From positions 37,610 to 101,609 of the forward strand of contig JASLWR010000005.1 of NCBI GenBank assembly GCA_030740765.1: DNA of 64,000 nucleotides, read 5' to 3'. The position numbers were made by a program, and so were the translations under genes. This document shows, piece by piece, positions 26,814 through 35,486 of this stretch. How positions within the stretch are numbered: the stretch's first letter is position 1; each line of letters opens with the position of its first letter. The stretch comes from Thermoplasmatota archaeon (GTDB lineage Archaea; Thermoplasmatota; Penumbrarchaeia; JASLWR01). Below the pieces are notes generated by a model. That model saw only the letters and a program-made list of their open reading frames with translations, was not told where the DNA came from and ran no database searches.

Positions 26814-28514
26814 ATGTCTAGCAAATCTCACGTCCCGTCATTATATCGTTCCCTTGTACGCGAAGCAAAACGGGCAAAGGTTAAAGATATCGGAGATTTT
26901 CGGAGATTTTTTCGGGAAGCTAGGAATCTTGAGGATCCATACTATTCTGCCTTGGCTCTTTTCAGGCTCTCTTCAGATTCCCAAATACCGGTGAGCGATG
27001 CGTATTTTACTGCAGGTGAAGCACTGGATATCGTAAAGAAGGTCAAGAGAATATGGAGAAGGGGGGAGCTGATATCGGCAATAACCCGGTTCATGGGAAA
27101 ATGGAGGAGCGACGCGGGTGACCCGGAGGACACAGATAAGAAAGAACTGCTTTACGAGCGGATCATGGATCTGATCTCGTCACTGCCACATGGAAAAGGA
27201 CTTTCTACTACTATTAAAGAATCGGCAAAGCATCTTTCCCCTAACTTCACTGGACCACTACTCGGGATGGCGTTGAGTAACGAAAATTTCATTCGCGATG
27301 ATACCAAGGCAGTTATTAGGGCATGGGCCATGGCTGTAGATAAAAAAACCGCTTCAATTGAGAAGATCATCTCTATCTTGTCAACGGTCAATGACCCATA
27401 TGATGAGAGCCGATTCCTTGGTTATCTGCAGTTGCAAATTAACAAGAACGACATACCCGGTACCATGTGGGCTTTCGAAGGTGCGATAAAGGCGGCACTG
27501 AAGGTCGATGACGGGAACAATCGTGTGGATGCCTTTCGTTATCTCGTCAGCACGGCGGAGACCACGAATGAAATGGAGCGATTGAGGGATGCCGCACACA
27601 GTCTCGATAAACCGGAATATAAAGCTCGGCTCTTTGCGGCGCTGGGCGGGAAAGCGGACAAGGTCTATCCGGAAATGACAAGGGATTGGTTCATGGATGG
27701 GGTTTCCCAGGCCGCAAAGGTGACTGATCCCAAGGAACGAGCAGGGCTTCGTCTGAATCTCGCGGAGGGTCTCAAGCGATCTGGTTTGAACGATGCTGCA
27801 AAGGAGGTCTTCCAACTGGCTCTAGCCGATTGCGACCTGATTCCCAGGGACGGAGAGGAAAAACCGGTCCTCGGCAGGATCGAGCGTTCTGCGGCGGGAT
27901 ACGGGGTGAAAGTTCCCGAAAAAAACCCGGCAGAGGAAATCTCATCGAGACCCGAGGAAGAAAGGTCTATCCCCTCTGTGGGCCTGCACGTTCTGGCCCT
28001 GTACAATACCTATCAGGGCGGGTTGAGCCCGGTTCATCTGAGGGCAATCTCGAGAGCCGCGCCATTGTGCTATGCATATGATCTCGATCTGACGTTGATG
28101 CATTTTCCGGCTGACGATCTTGACGGCTTGATCTCGGGAGTGACCCGGGAGACCAACATCGGAAAGGGGGGGCGATACCTGCATGAATTGGCCGCTGTGG
28201 GGAGAATTATATTCAAGGGACCTGGCGATATCGACCTTCGGGGACCAAACGGTCCCGAGCTAATGGTGGCGACCACGGCCAACCCGGATGATACGAAGAA
28301 AATAAACTTGGAAAAACTATTAAAGGAGGCCGGAAAGGCGGAAGGGGAGCAGAGATTATGTTTGATAATGGGTCTTGGGAAAAAAGGTCTTCCTCAATCG
28401 GTTTTAAAAGGAGCGCAGTATCACCTTGAGCTAACCGGAAATAATGTGTCGCTGGAGACCTGTACGGTGATGGGTATTATTGCCGAGAGGTTGAGAAAGC
28501 TAGGTTCAGATTAA
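26814..28514 (+). CDS. DUF531 domain protein with long helical-repeat N-terminal region
   Basis: 566 residues. Residues ~1-370 are alpha-helical repeats with HEAT/TPR character but no clear family. Residues ~383-566 match archaeal DUF531: LYNTYQGGLSPVHLRAISRA, IGKGGRYLHELA, MVATTANPDDTKK, GLGKKGLP and TGNNVSLETCTVMG. The last part resembles the knot region of SPOUT RNA methyltransferases, so RNA modification is a reasonable guess, not established. The usual DUF531 protein is ~180 residues; the N-terminal fusion is extra. It starts 13 bp after the C25 peptidase with no strong Shine-Dalgarno. Confidence 0.75.
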   Translation: MSSKSHVPSLYRSLVREAKRAKVKDIGDFRRFFREARNLEDPYYSALALFRLSSDSQIPVSDAYFTAGEALDIVKKVKRIWRRGELISAITRFMGKWRSDAGDPEDTDKKELLYERIMDLISSLPHGKGLSTTIKESAKHLSPNFTGPLLGMALSNENFIRDDTKAVIRAWAMAVDKKTASIEKIISILSTVNDPYDESRFLGYLQLQINKNDIPGTMWAFEGAIKAALKVDDGNNRVDAFRYLVSTAETTNEMERLRDAAHSLDKPEYKARLFAALGGKADKVYPEMTRDWFMDGVSQAAKVTDPKERAGLRLNLAEGLKRSGLNDAAKEVFQLALADCDLIPRDGEEKPVLGRIERSAAGYGVKVPEKNPAEEISSRPEEERSIPSVGLHVLALYNTYQGGLSPVHLRAISRAAPLCYAYDLDLTLMHFPADDLDGLISGVTRETNIGKGGRYLHELAAVGRIIFKGPGDIDLRGPNGPELMVATTANPDDTKKINLEKLLKEAGKAEGEQRLCLIMGLGKKGLPQSVLKGAQYHLELTGNNVSLETCTVMGIIAERLRKLGSD

Positions 28515-28597
28515 TTCATATTAATAGGAAATTTATCTATTTTAAGTTTATTTTTCTATCGCGACTATTGTTATACTATCCACGGACCGACTGTCTT

Positions 28598-29287
28598 TCA
28601 GTTCTCTGAAAACCTTTTTAAAAAACTTTTACCCACAGTTAAACCTATCGCGATCCCTACTAATATCCCTGCGATAAAATCCGAGAACCAGTGAATATTG
28701 GTTGATATTCCGAATCCCACATATAGCGCATAAGCCAGTGCCAGGTACCCGATCCTCTTTTTCTCAGGATAAAGTATCATCAAACAAACCGCCATGGCAA
28801 AGGCCGTAGTTGTATGGCCTGATGGCCACCCGTTGAATATTCCGCCTCTCATGAAACCGAATTGAAATCCGTTACTGATATCTGTGACCGAGAGCTCGTC
28901 GAACATTTCGGGAGGTAACCTTCCCGTGAAAGCCTTGTATAACGAACTTACGATCAGGCTGATAATAGCTGCCTGTGCAACCGCATAAGAGGTGTTTACG
29001 GTTCGTTCGTTATTTTTCTTTTTGCCGTGAAAGTACATGATCACAGGTACCCCAATGGGAAGTAATCCGCCCAGCATCACAGCGGGAAAGAAAAAGGGTT
29101 GGAGGTAGATATGATCCACAGATGACCTGTAATAATCCCAGTCCAGGTTAGTTGTCACGATTAGGTAAGTCGCTGTAATTGCGATAAAATGAAATAATAA
29201 ATTATATTTCCAGAAACTTTTAGCCAAATTCGTTGGAAAACTATGGAAAAGCAACCGGATAGAGTATCTTATCTTGGTACGGGGCAT
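28598..29287 (-). CDS. PAP2-family membrane phosphatase
   Basis: 229 residues with about five membrane helices. The three PAP2 motifs are visible though the first is short: KAFTGRLPP, GWPSGHTTT (catalytic His) and STNIHWFSDFIAG (nucleophile His and Asp). Members dephosphorylate lipid phosphates such as phosphatidate or undecaprenyl/dolichyl diphosphate; in archaea a polyprenyl diphosphate role is likely. No Shine-Dalgarno is seen before the ATG at 29287; an AT-rich TATA-like stretch lies ~35 nt upstream, so leaderless. It is convergent with the DUF531 gene. Confidence 0.88.
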   Translation of the reverse strand: MPRTKIRYSIRLLFHSFPTNLAKSFWKYNLLFHFIAITATYLIVTTNLDWDYYRSSVDHIYLQPFFFPAVMLGGLLPIGVPVIMYFHGKKKNNERTVNTSYAVAQAAIISLIVSSLYKAFTGRLPPEMFDELSVTDISNGFQFGFMRGGIFNGWPSGHTTTAFAMAVCLMILYPEKKRIGYLALAYALYVGFGISTNIHWFSDFIAGILVGIAIGLTVGKSFLKRFSEN

Positions 29288-29436
29288 AAGGTGGACGTAA
29301 TGTGAGTCGAAATTAATATAATTGCGGGTGGAAAATAAATTAGATGGGATATTTTTTAATATAATCTGCTTCTTCCTTCAATAGTGGGATCAACATTGAA
29401 TTTGCGTATACCTTTACTGTATTTTCAGGTGTTTAG

Positions 29437-31689
29437 ATGAGAAACGATAGAAACGATCGGATCCAGGCAAAGGTGGAAGAAGTAAGAAGAATGGTTCCAG
29501 CCTCGGAGGATCTGATCTCCCGGCTTCCTCCGACCTTCTTTGAGCTATCGGATATCGATGATATAATCCATGACCTCCAGCATCTGCCTACAATAGTATC
29601 ACTGAAAAGAAAATACTACAATTTCAACTCCGATATAGAAGAATTTTCAATTATGTCGTGTGACCGTTATCGGCTGGTCCGAACCCTGAACGAATTTTAC
29701 CTTAACAACCCCGCAGATACGAAGCTTTTCAGGATATATTTCGATCGCTCTCGGAAATTTGCCATCGTCGGTTCTTATTATCTTTTGAGCGGGTCAATAA
29801 GGTCGAAGGAGAAAGACCTTACCGAGCCTGTCTGGAGTAAATTAGAGGTGACAAGGACCGGGGAAGATTCCCACAAGAGAATAGTTTTTCATCCTTACTC
29901 GCAAGACAAGAAAGAAATTTCCGCTGAAGTGGCCAACGTTTCCTTTCTCACCGTGATAAAAAATTTCATCGAGACCATGACCAGATTCGATTGCTCCTTT
30001 ATTGAGATATGGATGAAGCGATCCTATTCAAAGAAGGTCAGAACGCTCTATTCGCTTCGTATCCGATATTACGATTCCCTGGATGACGACGATATTTCAG
30101 GTCTCAGTAATGAGATGATCCATTATCTGTCGCCATTCATAGAGACCCGAAGCCTTTTTTCCATTATCGGCCCCGTTATGGTGGGCCCTTCCAGCTCGCA
30201 CACCGCGGGAGCGGCCATGATCGGGAACGTCGCTCGGGAGATGATCCTGTCCCTTATTGAACAAAGGAACGTAAAGGATCTAAGGAGCATCGGCGTCCGC
30301 CTTATTGGCTCGTTTCTGGAAACGGGGGCCGGACACAGCACTCCCGAGGCGATACTAGGGGGCCTGAACGGCTTGTCTCCCGACAGCCCAACGCTTCTCA
30401 AGTCCGGAATGGAATTCATGAAAGAGCCTGAGAAATGTTATTTCGATTTTAGGGGTAGGGAAATTGCTTTTTCAGGTTTTCTCCCTAAAGACAAGATTGT
30501 GGAAAAAAGATATTCGAAGGAGCATAACCGGAATATCGCAGAGATAATTGTTGAGACTGAAACCGGTCATTTAAGCATCACGGGTTTCTCCATTGGCGGT
30601 GGAGAGATCGAGATAAGGTATCTCAACGGAAAGCGGCTTCGCCATCCGATAAACGGAAAATCCATGGTCGTACTGGACCGAAAATCATTTCCGAAAGTCA
30701 CAGAACCATTTGTGGGTATAAAGGTAAAACCCATGGGTGGAATCGAGATGAAACCGGGAAATAAACATGAGTTCCTACTGGATTTCAACACCTTCGAGGA
30801 GATGCTGGAAATATTCGGCCATGGGATCGCTGGTGCCGAACTAGTGGAGGGTATCTTGAAGGCCGAAGAGAGTATAAGCGGTCTTACAAAGGAAGCCTCA
30901 TTGAAAAAGACCCGCCAAATTTGGAATGTGATGAACGAGGGTATGAAAATCGGGGATGATAGGGGGGATATGGCCAATTTCAACATTTGTGATGGGGATT
31001 CTGTACTTGTGAAAAGTTACATCTCTTCGGGAAATATCTTCGGGAATAATCTCTACACGCGGGCCCTGAAATATTCATTGTCCGTAATAGAGAAGAACGC
31101 CCGGCATGGTCTCATAGTAGCCTGTCCAACTGCCGGGGCTTGCGGTATTCTTCCTGCGGTTATAAGGTCCTGGGAGGAGTTGACGGACGGTCAAAGTAAC
31201 GAAAAAAATGAAAAAATTATCGGCGCTCTTGTGACCTCCGGTTTCCTGGGAATGTTATTTTACGACGTGGTTCCCACGGCGGGAGCGACATATGGTTGCC
31301 AGGCCGAGATCGGGGCGGGTGCGGCAATGGCGGCGAGTGCATTGACCTTTTTGCAGGATGGGAACCTCTGTGAGATCATTCATGCATTCACCTTGGCTAT
31401 CAAGAACAGCATGGGCCTGACCTGCGATCCCGTATCGGGCCTCGTGGAGGTACCTTGCATTAAACGCAACGGGATTTTCACGTCGCTTGCCATATCCTCG
31501 TCGTTGATGGCGTTATCCGGGATAAGGTCAGTGATATCCCCCGACGAGGTCATTCTAGCAGTGAAGGAAGTGGGCGAAAAGATGAGTGACGATTTCAAAG
31601 AAACGGCTAGAGGCGGCCTTGCTGTTACAAGGGATGCAAGGAAGATAGAAAAGCTGATGGACGAGTACAATATGAACCGGAATAGGTAG
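29437..31689 (+). CDS. sdaA: L-serine dehydratase (beta and alpha domains) with ~235-residue N-terminal extension
   Basis: 750 residues. The beta domain (~240-490) starts GPVMVGPSSSHTAGAA; the alpha domain (~510-745) has CPTAGACGILPAV and CDPVSGLVEVPC, with the cysteines that hold the catalytic [4Fe-4S] cluster. The enzyme turns L-serine into pyruvate and ammonia. Single-chain forms are ~450-460 residues, so ~235 N-terminal residues are extra; they are rich in charged residues, without a Cys cluster, and resemble no family I know (not a clear ACT domain). ATG 29437 has AGGTG upstream. It fits amino-acid fermentation fed by the secreted peptidases. Confidence 0.93.
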   Translation: MRNDRNDRIQAKVEEVRRMVPASEDLISRLPPTFFELSDIDDIIHDLQHLPTIVSLKRKYYNFNSDIEEFSIMSCDRYRLVRTLNEFYLNNPADTKLFRIYFDRSRKFAIVGSYYLLSGSIRSKEKDLTEPVWSKLEVTRTGEDSHKRIVFHPYSQDKKEISAEVANVSFLTVIKNFIETMTRFDCSFIEIWMKRSYSKKVRTLYSLRIRYYDSLDDDDISGLSNEMIHYLSPFIETRSLFSIIGPVMVGPSSSHTAGAAMIGNVAREMILSLIEQRNVKDLRSIGVRLIGSFLETGAGHSTPEAILGGLNGLSPDSPTLLKSGMEFMKEPEKCYFDFRGREIAFSGFLPKDKIVEKRYSKEHNRNIAEIIVETETGHLSITGFSIGGGEIEIRYLNGKRLRHPINGKSMVVLDRKSFPKVTEPFVGIKVKPMGGIEMKPGNKHEFLLDFNTFEEMLEIFGHGIAGAELVEGILKAEESISGLTKEASLKKTRQIWNVMNEGMKIGDDRGDMANFNICDGDSVLVKSYISSGNIFGNNLYTRALKYSLSVIEKNARHGLIVACPTAGACGILPAVIRSWEELTDGQSNEKNEKIIGALVTSGFLGMLFYDVVPTAGATYGCQAEIGAGAAMAASALTFLQDGNLCEIIHAFTLAIKNSMGLTCDPVSGLVEVPCIKRNGIFTSLAISSSLMALSGIRSVISPDEVILAVKEVGEKMSDDFKETARGGLAVTRDARKIEKLMDEYNMNRNR

Positions 31690-31843
31690 TTTAGGGTAGT
31701 TATTATTACTCATAAAATTTCAACATATACAGAAAAATTATTTATCCGATGTTAATGATAAAACTATTGTAATATCCTGATTGCTTTTAGGAAGCATTCA
31801 CCTTAAAATTAACAGTTCAGAATTACGGTTGGAAGGTATAATA

Positions 31844-31984
31844 ATGGCATATCCCGAACCTATCCCGGTCGTTAAGGCTAAAGATGCGATCAAGTTTGAA
31901 AAAAATTTGACCAACTTCAATCTTACTTCCGCTCAAAAACTTTTTTATAAGAATGCACGAAAGACATTCAAGCCCAGAGAATAG
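31844..31984 (+). CDS. Small protein preceding a GNAT acetyltransferase, putative antitoxin
   Basis: 46 residues from ATG 31844, with GGAAGGT upstream; a longer reading from 31781 is less likely. It begins MAYPEPIPVVKAKDAIKF and ends NARKTFKPRE, and is basic and helical. It lies 9 bp before the GNAT gene. TacT/AtaT-type GNAT toxins are usually preceded by a small antitoxin of the DUF1778 ribbon-helix-helix kind; this one is shorter and not obviously of that fold. The role is inferred from position. Confidence 0.55.
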   Translation: MAYPEPIPVVKAKDAIKFEKNLTNFNLTSAQKLFYKNARKTFKPRE

Positions 31985-31993
31985 ATCAGAGGA

Positions 31994-32584
31994 GTGGATG
32001 TAATCTCAAAACTTTTTTTACATGAAATAGAGATTGATCCAACAAAATTGGAGTTTGAACCTTTTTATACTGATTCGCAACCAGTAAAAAGTTTTGATTG
32101 TGGGAACAAGGATTTAAATGATTTTTTATGTTTGGATGAAGTCCGAGAATATGAAAAAGAGCTTTTTGGAAAAACAACTTTGGTCTATTATAAAGGTAAT
32201 CTGGTTGCATATTATACCATCAGCAATGATCAACTCAGAAAAGAATATGTAAAATCACATCATGGTTTTTCAAAACTGAGTGAATATCATCTTGAAGGAA
32301 TACCTGCGATTACAATAGGTCGACTGGCAGTTGATACTAATTGGCAAAACAAGGGGATTGGTAGAGTTATTATTCAACGAATTGCAATGATCTGTCTTGA
32401 TAATTCCAAATATTTGGGGATTCGACTTCTACTCGTACAGGCTAAGGAAGAAGCTTTTAATTTCTACGAAAAATTAGGATTCAAATTTGTAGTTGAGACG
32501 AAAAGAGAAAATAAACGGTACAGAGCGAAAGGTACACGAACTATGTATTTTGATATAAAAAGTTTGGATTATCTTAGAACTTGA
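31994..32584 (+). CDS. GNAT N-acetyltransferase, toxin-like (TacT/AtaT group)
   Basis: 196 residues from GTG 31994. The N-terminal FDCGNKDLNDFL resembles the F-x-C-G-x3-L-x2-F-L signature of GNAT toxins that acetylate aminoacyl-tRNA; acetyl-CoA binding is marked by NWQNKGIGRV (~residue 115) and the C-terminal NFYEKLGFKFV. AT-rich codon use differs from the housekeeping genes and suggests acquisition with the island to 35.25 kb. A plain GNAT enzyme is the alternative. Confidence 0.8.
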   Translation: MDVISKLFLHEIEIDPTKLEFEPFYTDSQPVKSFDCGNKDLNDFLCLDEVREYEKELFGKTTLVYYKGNLVAYYTISNDQLRKEYVKSHHGFSKLSEYHLEGIPAITIGRLAVDTNWQNKGIGRVIIQRIAMICLDNSKYLGIRLLLVQAKEEAFNFYEKLGFKFVVETKRENKRYRAKGTRTMYFDIKSLDYLRT

Positions 32585-32720
32585 TATGTTATTTATAGGC
32601 GACTTATGATTTCATATGGAACGGATTGATATTCTACCGCATCTCCGCTGAATATTGATTGAAAATAAATTACATACAAAGTATTTTTTCAATGTAATGA
32701 CCCGTCACATTTGTGTAAAA

Positions 32721-33347
32721 TCATTGAACCCTGGGCAATAAACTCAGGGAACTGCTGTTCTCGTAGGCAGATCCCAAATGACATAGATGATTCAGAGTCT
32801 CTGAAAACAGCAAGAAAAGGGATCTCAGCCTTTCGATATCCTTGATGACCCCAACCACCTGAAAGTACAGTTCGTCCACTCCCTCCGGAAAGCTTGTACC
32901 GAACCATCCGTCATCATCCTTTATCTGGAAATGGATATTTGGCTGAAATAGTATCAACTCACGGATCCGCGGATTCGCAAATAACATCTGAACTTTGTAA
33001 TCAATATTTCCTTTAATAATATAGCGTTTGTCAAACTCGGGATATCCTACTTGAATGTCTTGCATTCCAAATAATTTACCGATTTTGCCAAATACGTTCT
33101 CTCGATATATGGTAAAACGGAAATTGTCCTTGTTCACATATGGGGCTCTGATTCTGGTATAGGTGGTACTGCTCTTTCCCGTGGACACCGTATAGGTATC
33201 CATGGTAACGATCCAATCTTTCACTCTGGCTATAACCTTGTCACCCTTCCAGAAGCCGCCATCTATGAACTCGCCACCCATTTCGCTGGATAATTTTCCC
33301 CAAACCTCATCTTGACTCGGACCGAATAATTGTCGTAACAAACCCAT
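32721..33347 (-). CDS. Conserved hypothetical protein of a widespread bacterial/archaeal family
   Basis: 208 residues from ATG 33347, which has GGTGA 5 nt upstream (a GTG at 33359 adds four). It is recognisable as a widespread family of unknown function by LFGPSQDEVWGKL, GGFWKGDKV, the TYTRIRAPYVNKD stretch and the KIGKLFGMQDIQVGYPEFD region. It is cytoplasmic and soluble by appearance, with no catalytic motif I can name. It sits between the GNAT module and VapBC in the AT-rich island. Confidence 0.7.
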   Translation of the reverse strand: MGLLRQLFGPSQDEVWGKLSSEMGGEFIDGGFWKGDKVIARVKDWIVTMDTYTVSTGKSSTTYTRIRAPYVNKDNFRFTIYRENVFGKIGKLFGMQDIQVGYPEFDKRYIIKGNIDYKVQMLFANPRIRELILFQPNIHFQIKDDDGWFGTSFPEGVDELYFQVVGVIKDIERLRSLFLLFSETLNHLCHLGSAYENSSSLSLLPRVQ

Positions 33348-33493
33348 ATTTTTCACCACTTTTTTACTATCGATTTATTCATTATCTTCTTGTCTAATCA
33401 TAGATAGTATAATTAAAATTTTCGGTTGTAATCAGAAGGGCGAGTATGGGTTTAGCAGTCGTCTGAAGACTTTAGATTAACTTGTTTCCAAAA

Positions 33494-33934
33494 TCATTCA
33501 ATCTTTCCGATTCTTATCAATGCCTCTTTGATATTTATGGCAAGATCGAACTTTCTCAGCAATTCTTTATCCACTGTTACCAGCGGGGCGCTATTTCTTT
33601 TGGACAGCGCTACATGCGCTGCATCATAATAAGTTATGTCGTGTTCCAGCGCGACCTTCATCACCTCACAGGCAAGATCGTTATCGAGCGAAAAATATTC
33701 GATATCGAGTAGAAATAATCTCTTGATTAACTCGCTTCCAACCGCAGATTTATCTTTGTCCTTTTTTCGCAAGTGTTTCCAAAATACATTTCCCACTTCA
33801 AAGGGCAGAAACTTGGATGCTACGAATTTGATATTTTTTAAGTAGGCAAGTGTCATCATCTCCATGGCTTCAATCGAATTTATTTCGTTAAGGAAAAGCT
33901 TGGCTATCACGCTGGAATCCAAAATCAGTTTCAT
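33494..33934 (-). CDS. vapC: VapC-type PIN-domain ribonuclease toxin
   Basis: 146 residues. PIN signatures: ILDSSVIAKLFLNE (first Asp and Glu), FLPFEVGNVFWK (Glu), ITYYDAAHVALSK (Asp) and LVTVDKELL (Asp), so the four acidic residues are present. VapC toxins cleave tRNA or rRNA when freed from VapB. The start overlaps the antitoxin stop by 4 bp, the standard coupled arrangement. Confidence 0.92.
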   Translation of the reverse strand: MKLILDSSVIAKLFLNEINSIEAMEMMTLAYLKNIKFVASKFLPFEVGNVFWKHLRKKDKDKSAVGSELIKRLFLLDIEYFSLDNDLACEVMKVALEHDITYYDAAHVALSKRNSAPLVTVDKELLRKFDLAINIKEALIRIGKIE

Positions 33935-34146
33935 CTTGAATCCCGCGCCTCTCTGATCAATTCCTCTGCGGTTCTCCCTTCACTCTCCAATCGATGATTT
34001 TTTATCCATTCTAAAGCTCTTAGAGAGCGCTCCTTTTTTAACTCTTGGGTGAGAATTTTTTTAAGATACTCTCCGGGTTTATATCCTAGTTCTTCTATGT
34101 CTTTCTTAATCTCGTCTTCCACTCTGATGGAGATTGTCACACTCAT
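33931..34146 (-). CDS. vapB: VapB-type ribbon-helix-helix antitoxin
   Basis: 71 residues. The N-terminal SVTISIRVEDEIKKDIEELG gives a beta strand and two helices of a ribbon-helix-helix DNA-binding domain; the charged C-terminal part (ESEGRTAEELIREARDSR) would wrap VapC. AAGGTG precedes the ATG. It probably represses its own promoter through the repeats at 34146-34176. Confidence 0.88.
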   Translation of the reverse strand: MSVTISIRVEDEIKKDIEELGYKPGEYLKKILTQELKKERSLRALEWIKNHRLESEGRTAEELIREARDSR

Positions 34147-34188
34147 GTTTACACCTTTGTTTACTTATTTGTTTACAATGATATAAAA
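34146..34188 (-). promoter_or_regulatory. vapBC promoter with three 12-bp-spaced operator repeats
   Basis: TGTTTAC (+ strand reading) occurs at 34146-34152, 34158-34164 and 34170-34176, exactly 12 bp apart. A TATA box (ATATAAAA on +, 34181-34188) lies upstream. The repeats fill the space between TATA and the vapB ATG, where a ribbon-helix-helix repressor would block transcription start. Confidence 0.75.
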
Positions 34189-34565
34189 CTTTTCTCTCTT
34201 TTTACCAACATTCACCCCGAATTTATAATGGCCTAGTAATGATTGAGCAGATAATTATATTCGGATGTTCTATCAGCCTTACACACTATCCCTTCACGAT
34301 TTCGTAAAACTTCTTGGGGGTGCGATAGCTTAGAGCTTCGGGGGTAGGTGGTAGTCCCCCAAAGAGTAAAAATTCATGAAGAGCTAATCTTACTTGTTTT
34401 ATGAAATTCCACAATTAATAAAATCTTAATAAAATTTAACTAACCGACTTAACCCTAAATATTCGTCATTTTAACAATATATTTAATCTATGACAATATT
34501 ATTATAATTACATTAACTTAAAGGTATTTTACCAATACCTTACTCAATCAGGTTCATTTACTGAG
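34189..34565. other. Intergenic stretch with a GC-rich hairpin in AT-rich DNA
   Basis: About 375 bp without a gene. A GC-rich patch stands out: CTTGGGGG (34313-34320) and GGGGG (34340-34344) can each pair with CCCCCAAAG (34356-34364), so two alternative hairpins share one 3' arm. The rest is AT-rich with no clear reading frame. It could be a small RNA, an attenuator or a relic. Confidence 0.35.
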
Positions 34566-35249
34566 GTGATATCTATTGGATATTTGTGGGTTGTAGGATT
34601 ATTCATATTGTTTCTCTCTCTACCAATATTACTCCCCCTCATTTTTTTTAAGCGAATCAAATTTATTCTAGAACAACAAAACGAAACAAGAAAAAAATCC
34701 TCCCAATTGGGAAAATGGAAAAATGCAAATAAGTACTGGACTACTTGGGCATATATTACCGGTATCGGTTGTCTTTCATTTTATTCTATCCTTACCCTCC
34801 TTGCATATTTCAATTACATACCAAATGGTCTTGACATTTTAACTGGCATCTTATTTACCTTAATATTTCTCATCCTCTTTTTCTTTATATTTTTCGAAAT
34901 GAAAGAAGGAAAAGGGAAACTGATAAAATATTTAAATCTTCCAAATTTCATGATAGATAGGGGTGATTACAATAAACAAAGACCACATCCAACAAAATTA
35001 AAAGAGATCATCGAACTTTGCATAAATGAAAAATTGGAATACAAAGTAGATACCATCAAATATAGTGAAGATCGAGTTTTCGGATGGATTTTTCATTTTC
35101 CAAATCATGATTTTCATTTAGATATTGAAAAAGTTTCAATTCATAATAACGATAAATTTGAATTTCTAATCGGACCTATTTCTAATCAAAATAAAGTCGA
35201 AGTCTATAAATTAATAAGAAAGATAGATTCTACAATTAATAAAGGATAA
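34566..35249 (+). CDS. Hypothetical membrane protein of the AT-rich island
   Basis: 227 residues. Membrane helices lie at ~7-30 (VVGLFILFLSLPILLPLIF), ~62-84 and ~90-112 (LTGILFTLIFLILFFFIFF), followed by a ~110-residue soluble C-terminal domain (~118-227) with WIFHFPNHDFHLDIE. No family recognised. The start is uncertain: GAGGTGAT at 34563-34570 looks like a Shine-Dalgarno and overlaps the GTG at 34566, so initiation may be at ATT 34575 or TTG 34584. Strongly AT-rich, unlike its neighbours, so probably acquired. Confidence 0.6.
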   Translation: MISIGYLWVVGLFILFLSLPILLPLIFFKRIKFILEQQNETRKKSSQLGKWKNANKYWTTWAYITGIGCLSFYSILTLLAYFNYIPNGLDILTGILFTLIFLILFFFIFFEMKEGKGKLIKYLNLPNFMIDRGDYNKQRPHPTKLKEIIELCINEKLEYKVDTIKYSEDRVFGWIFHFPNHDFHLDIEKVSIHNNDKFEFLIGPISNQNKVEVYKLIRKIDSTINKG

Positions 35250-35422
35250 ATAGAAACAGACAAGAAGAAAAAAGTTCGGTTCCTTTGTACGCTCATTAAT
35301 TGAATATCTTGTCCCTACGGTCTAGTGTGACTTGGCTGTTCCCCTCCGCTCAAATTCACCCTTCATTTAAAGAATAGTACCAAAAAGATTTCTGCGCCTC
35401 CTCGACTATTTCGGGAAAACCG

Positions 35423-35430
35423 TTTTATAC
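35423..35430 (+). promoter_or_regulatory. TATA box ahead of the dihydropyrimidinase gene
   Basis: TTTTATAC with a purine-rich GGGAAAAC just upstream, about 57 nt before the ATG at 35487. This would give a leader of ~30 nt, fitting the Shine-Dalgarno-led start. Confidence 0.45.
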
Positions 35431-35486
35431 AGGCAAGATAATTTATCGAAAAATATTACTTTAAAAATATTCAAGGAATGATCATC

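Noticed and set aside
34313..34364. tRNA gene or fragment
   Set aside because: No T-loop consensus, no CCA-like acceptor pairing and no anticodon arm could be found. I found no tRNA or rRNA gene anywhere in the window.
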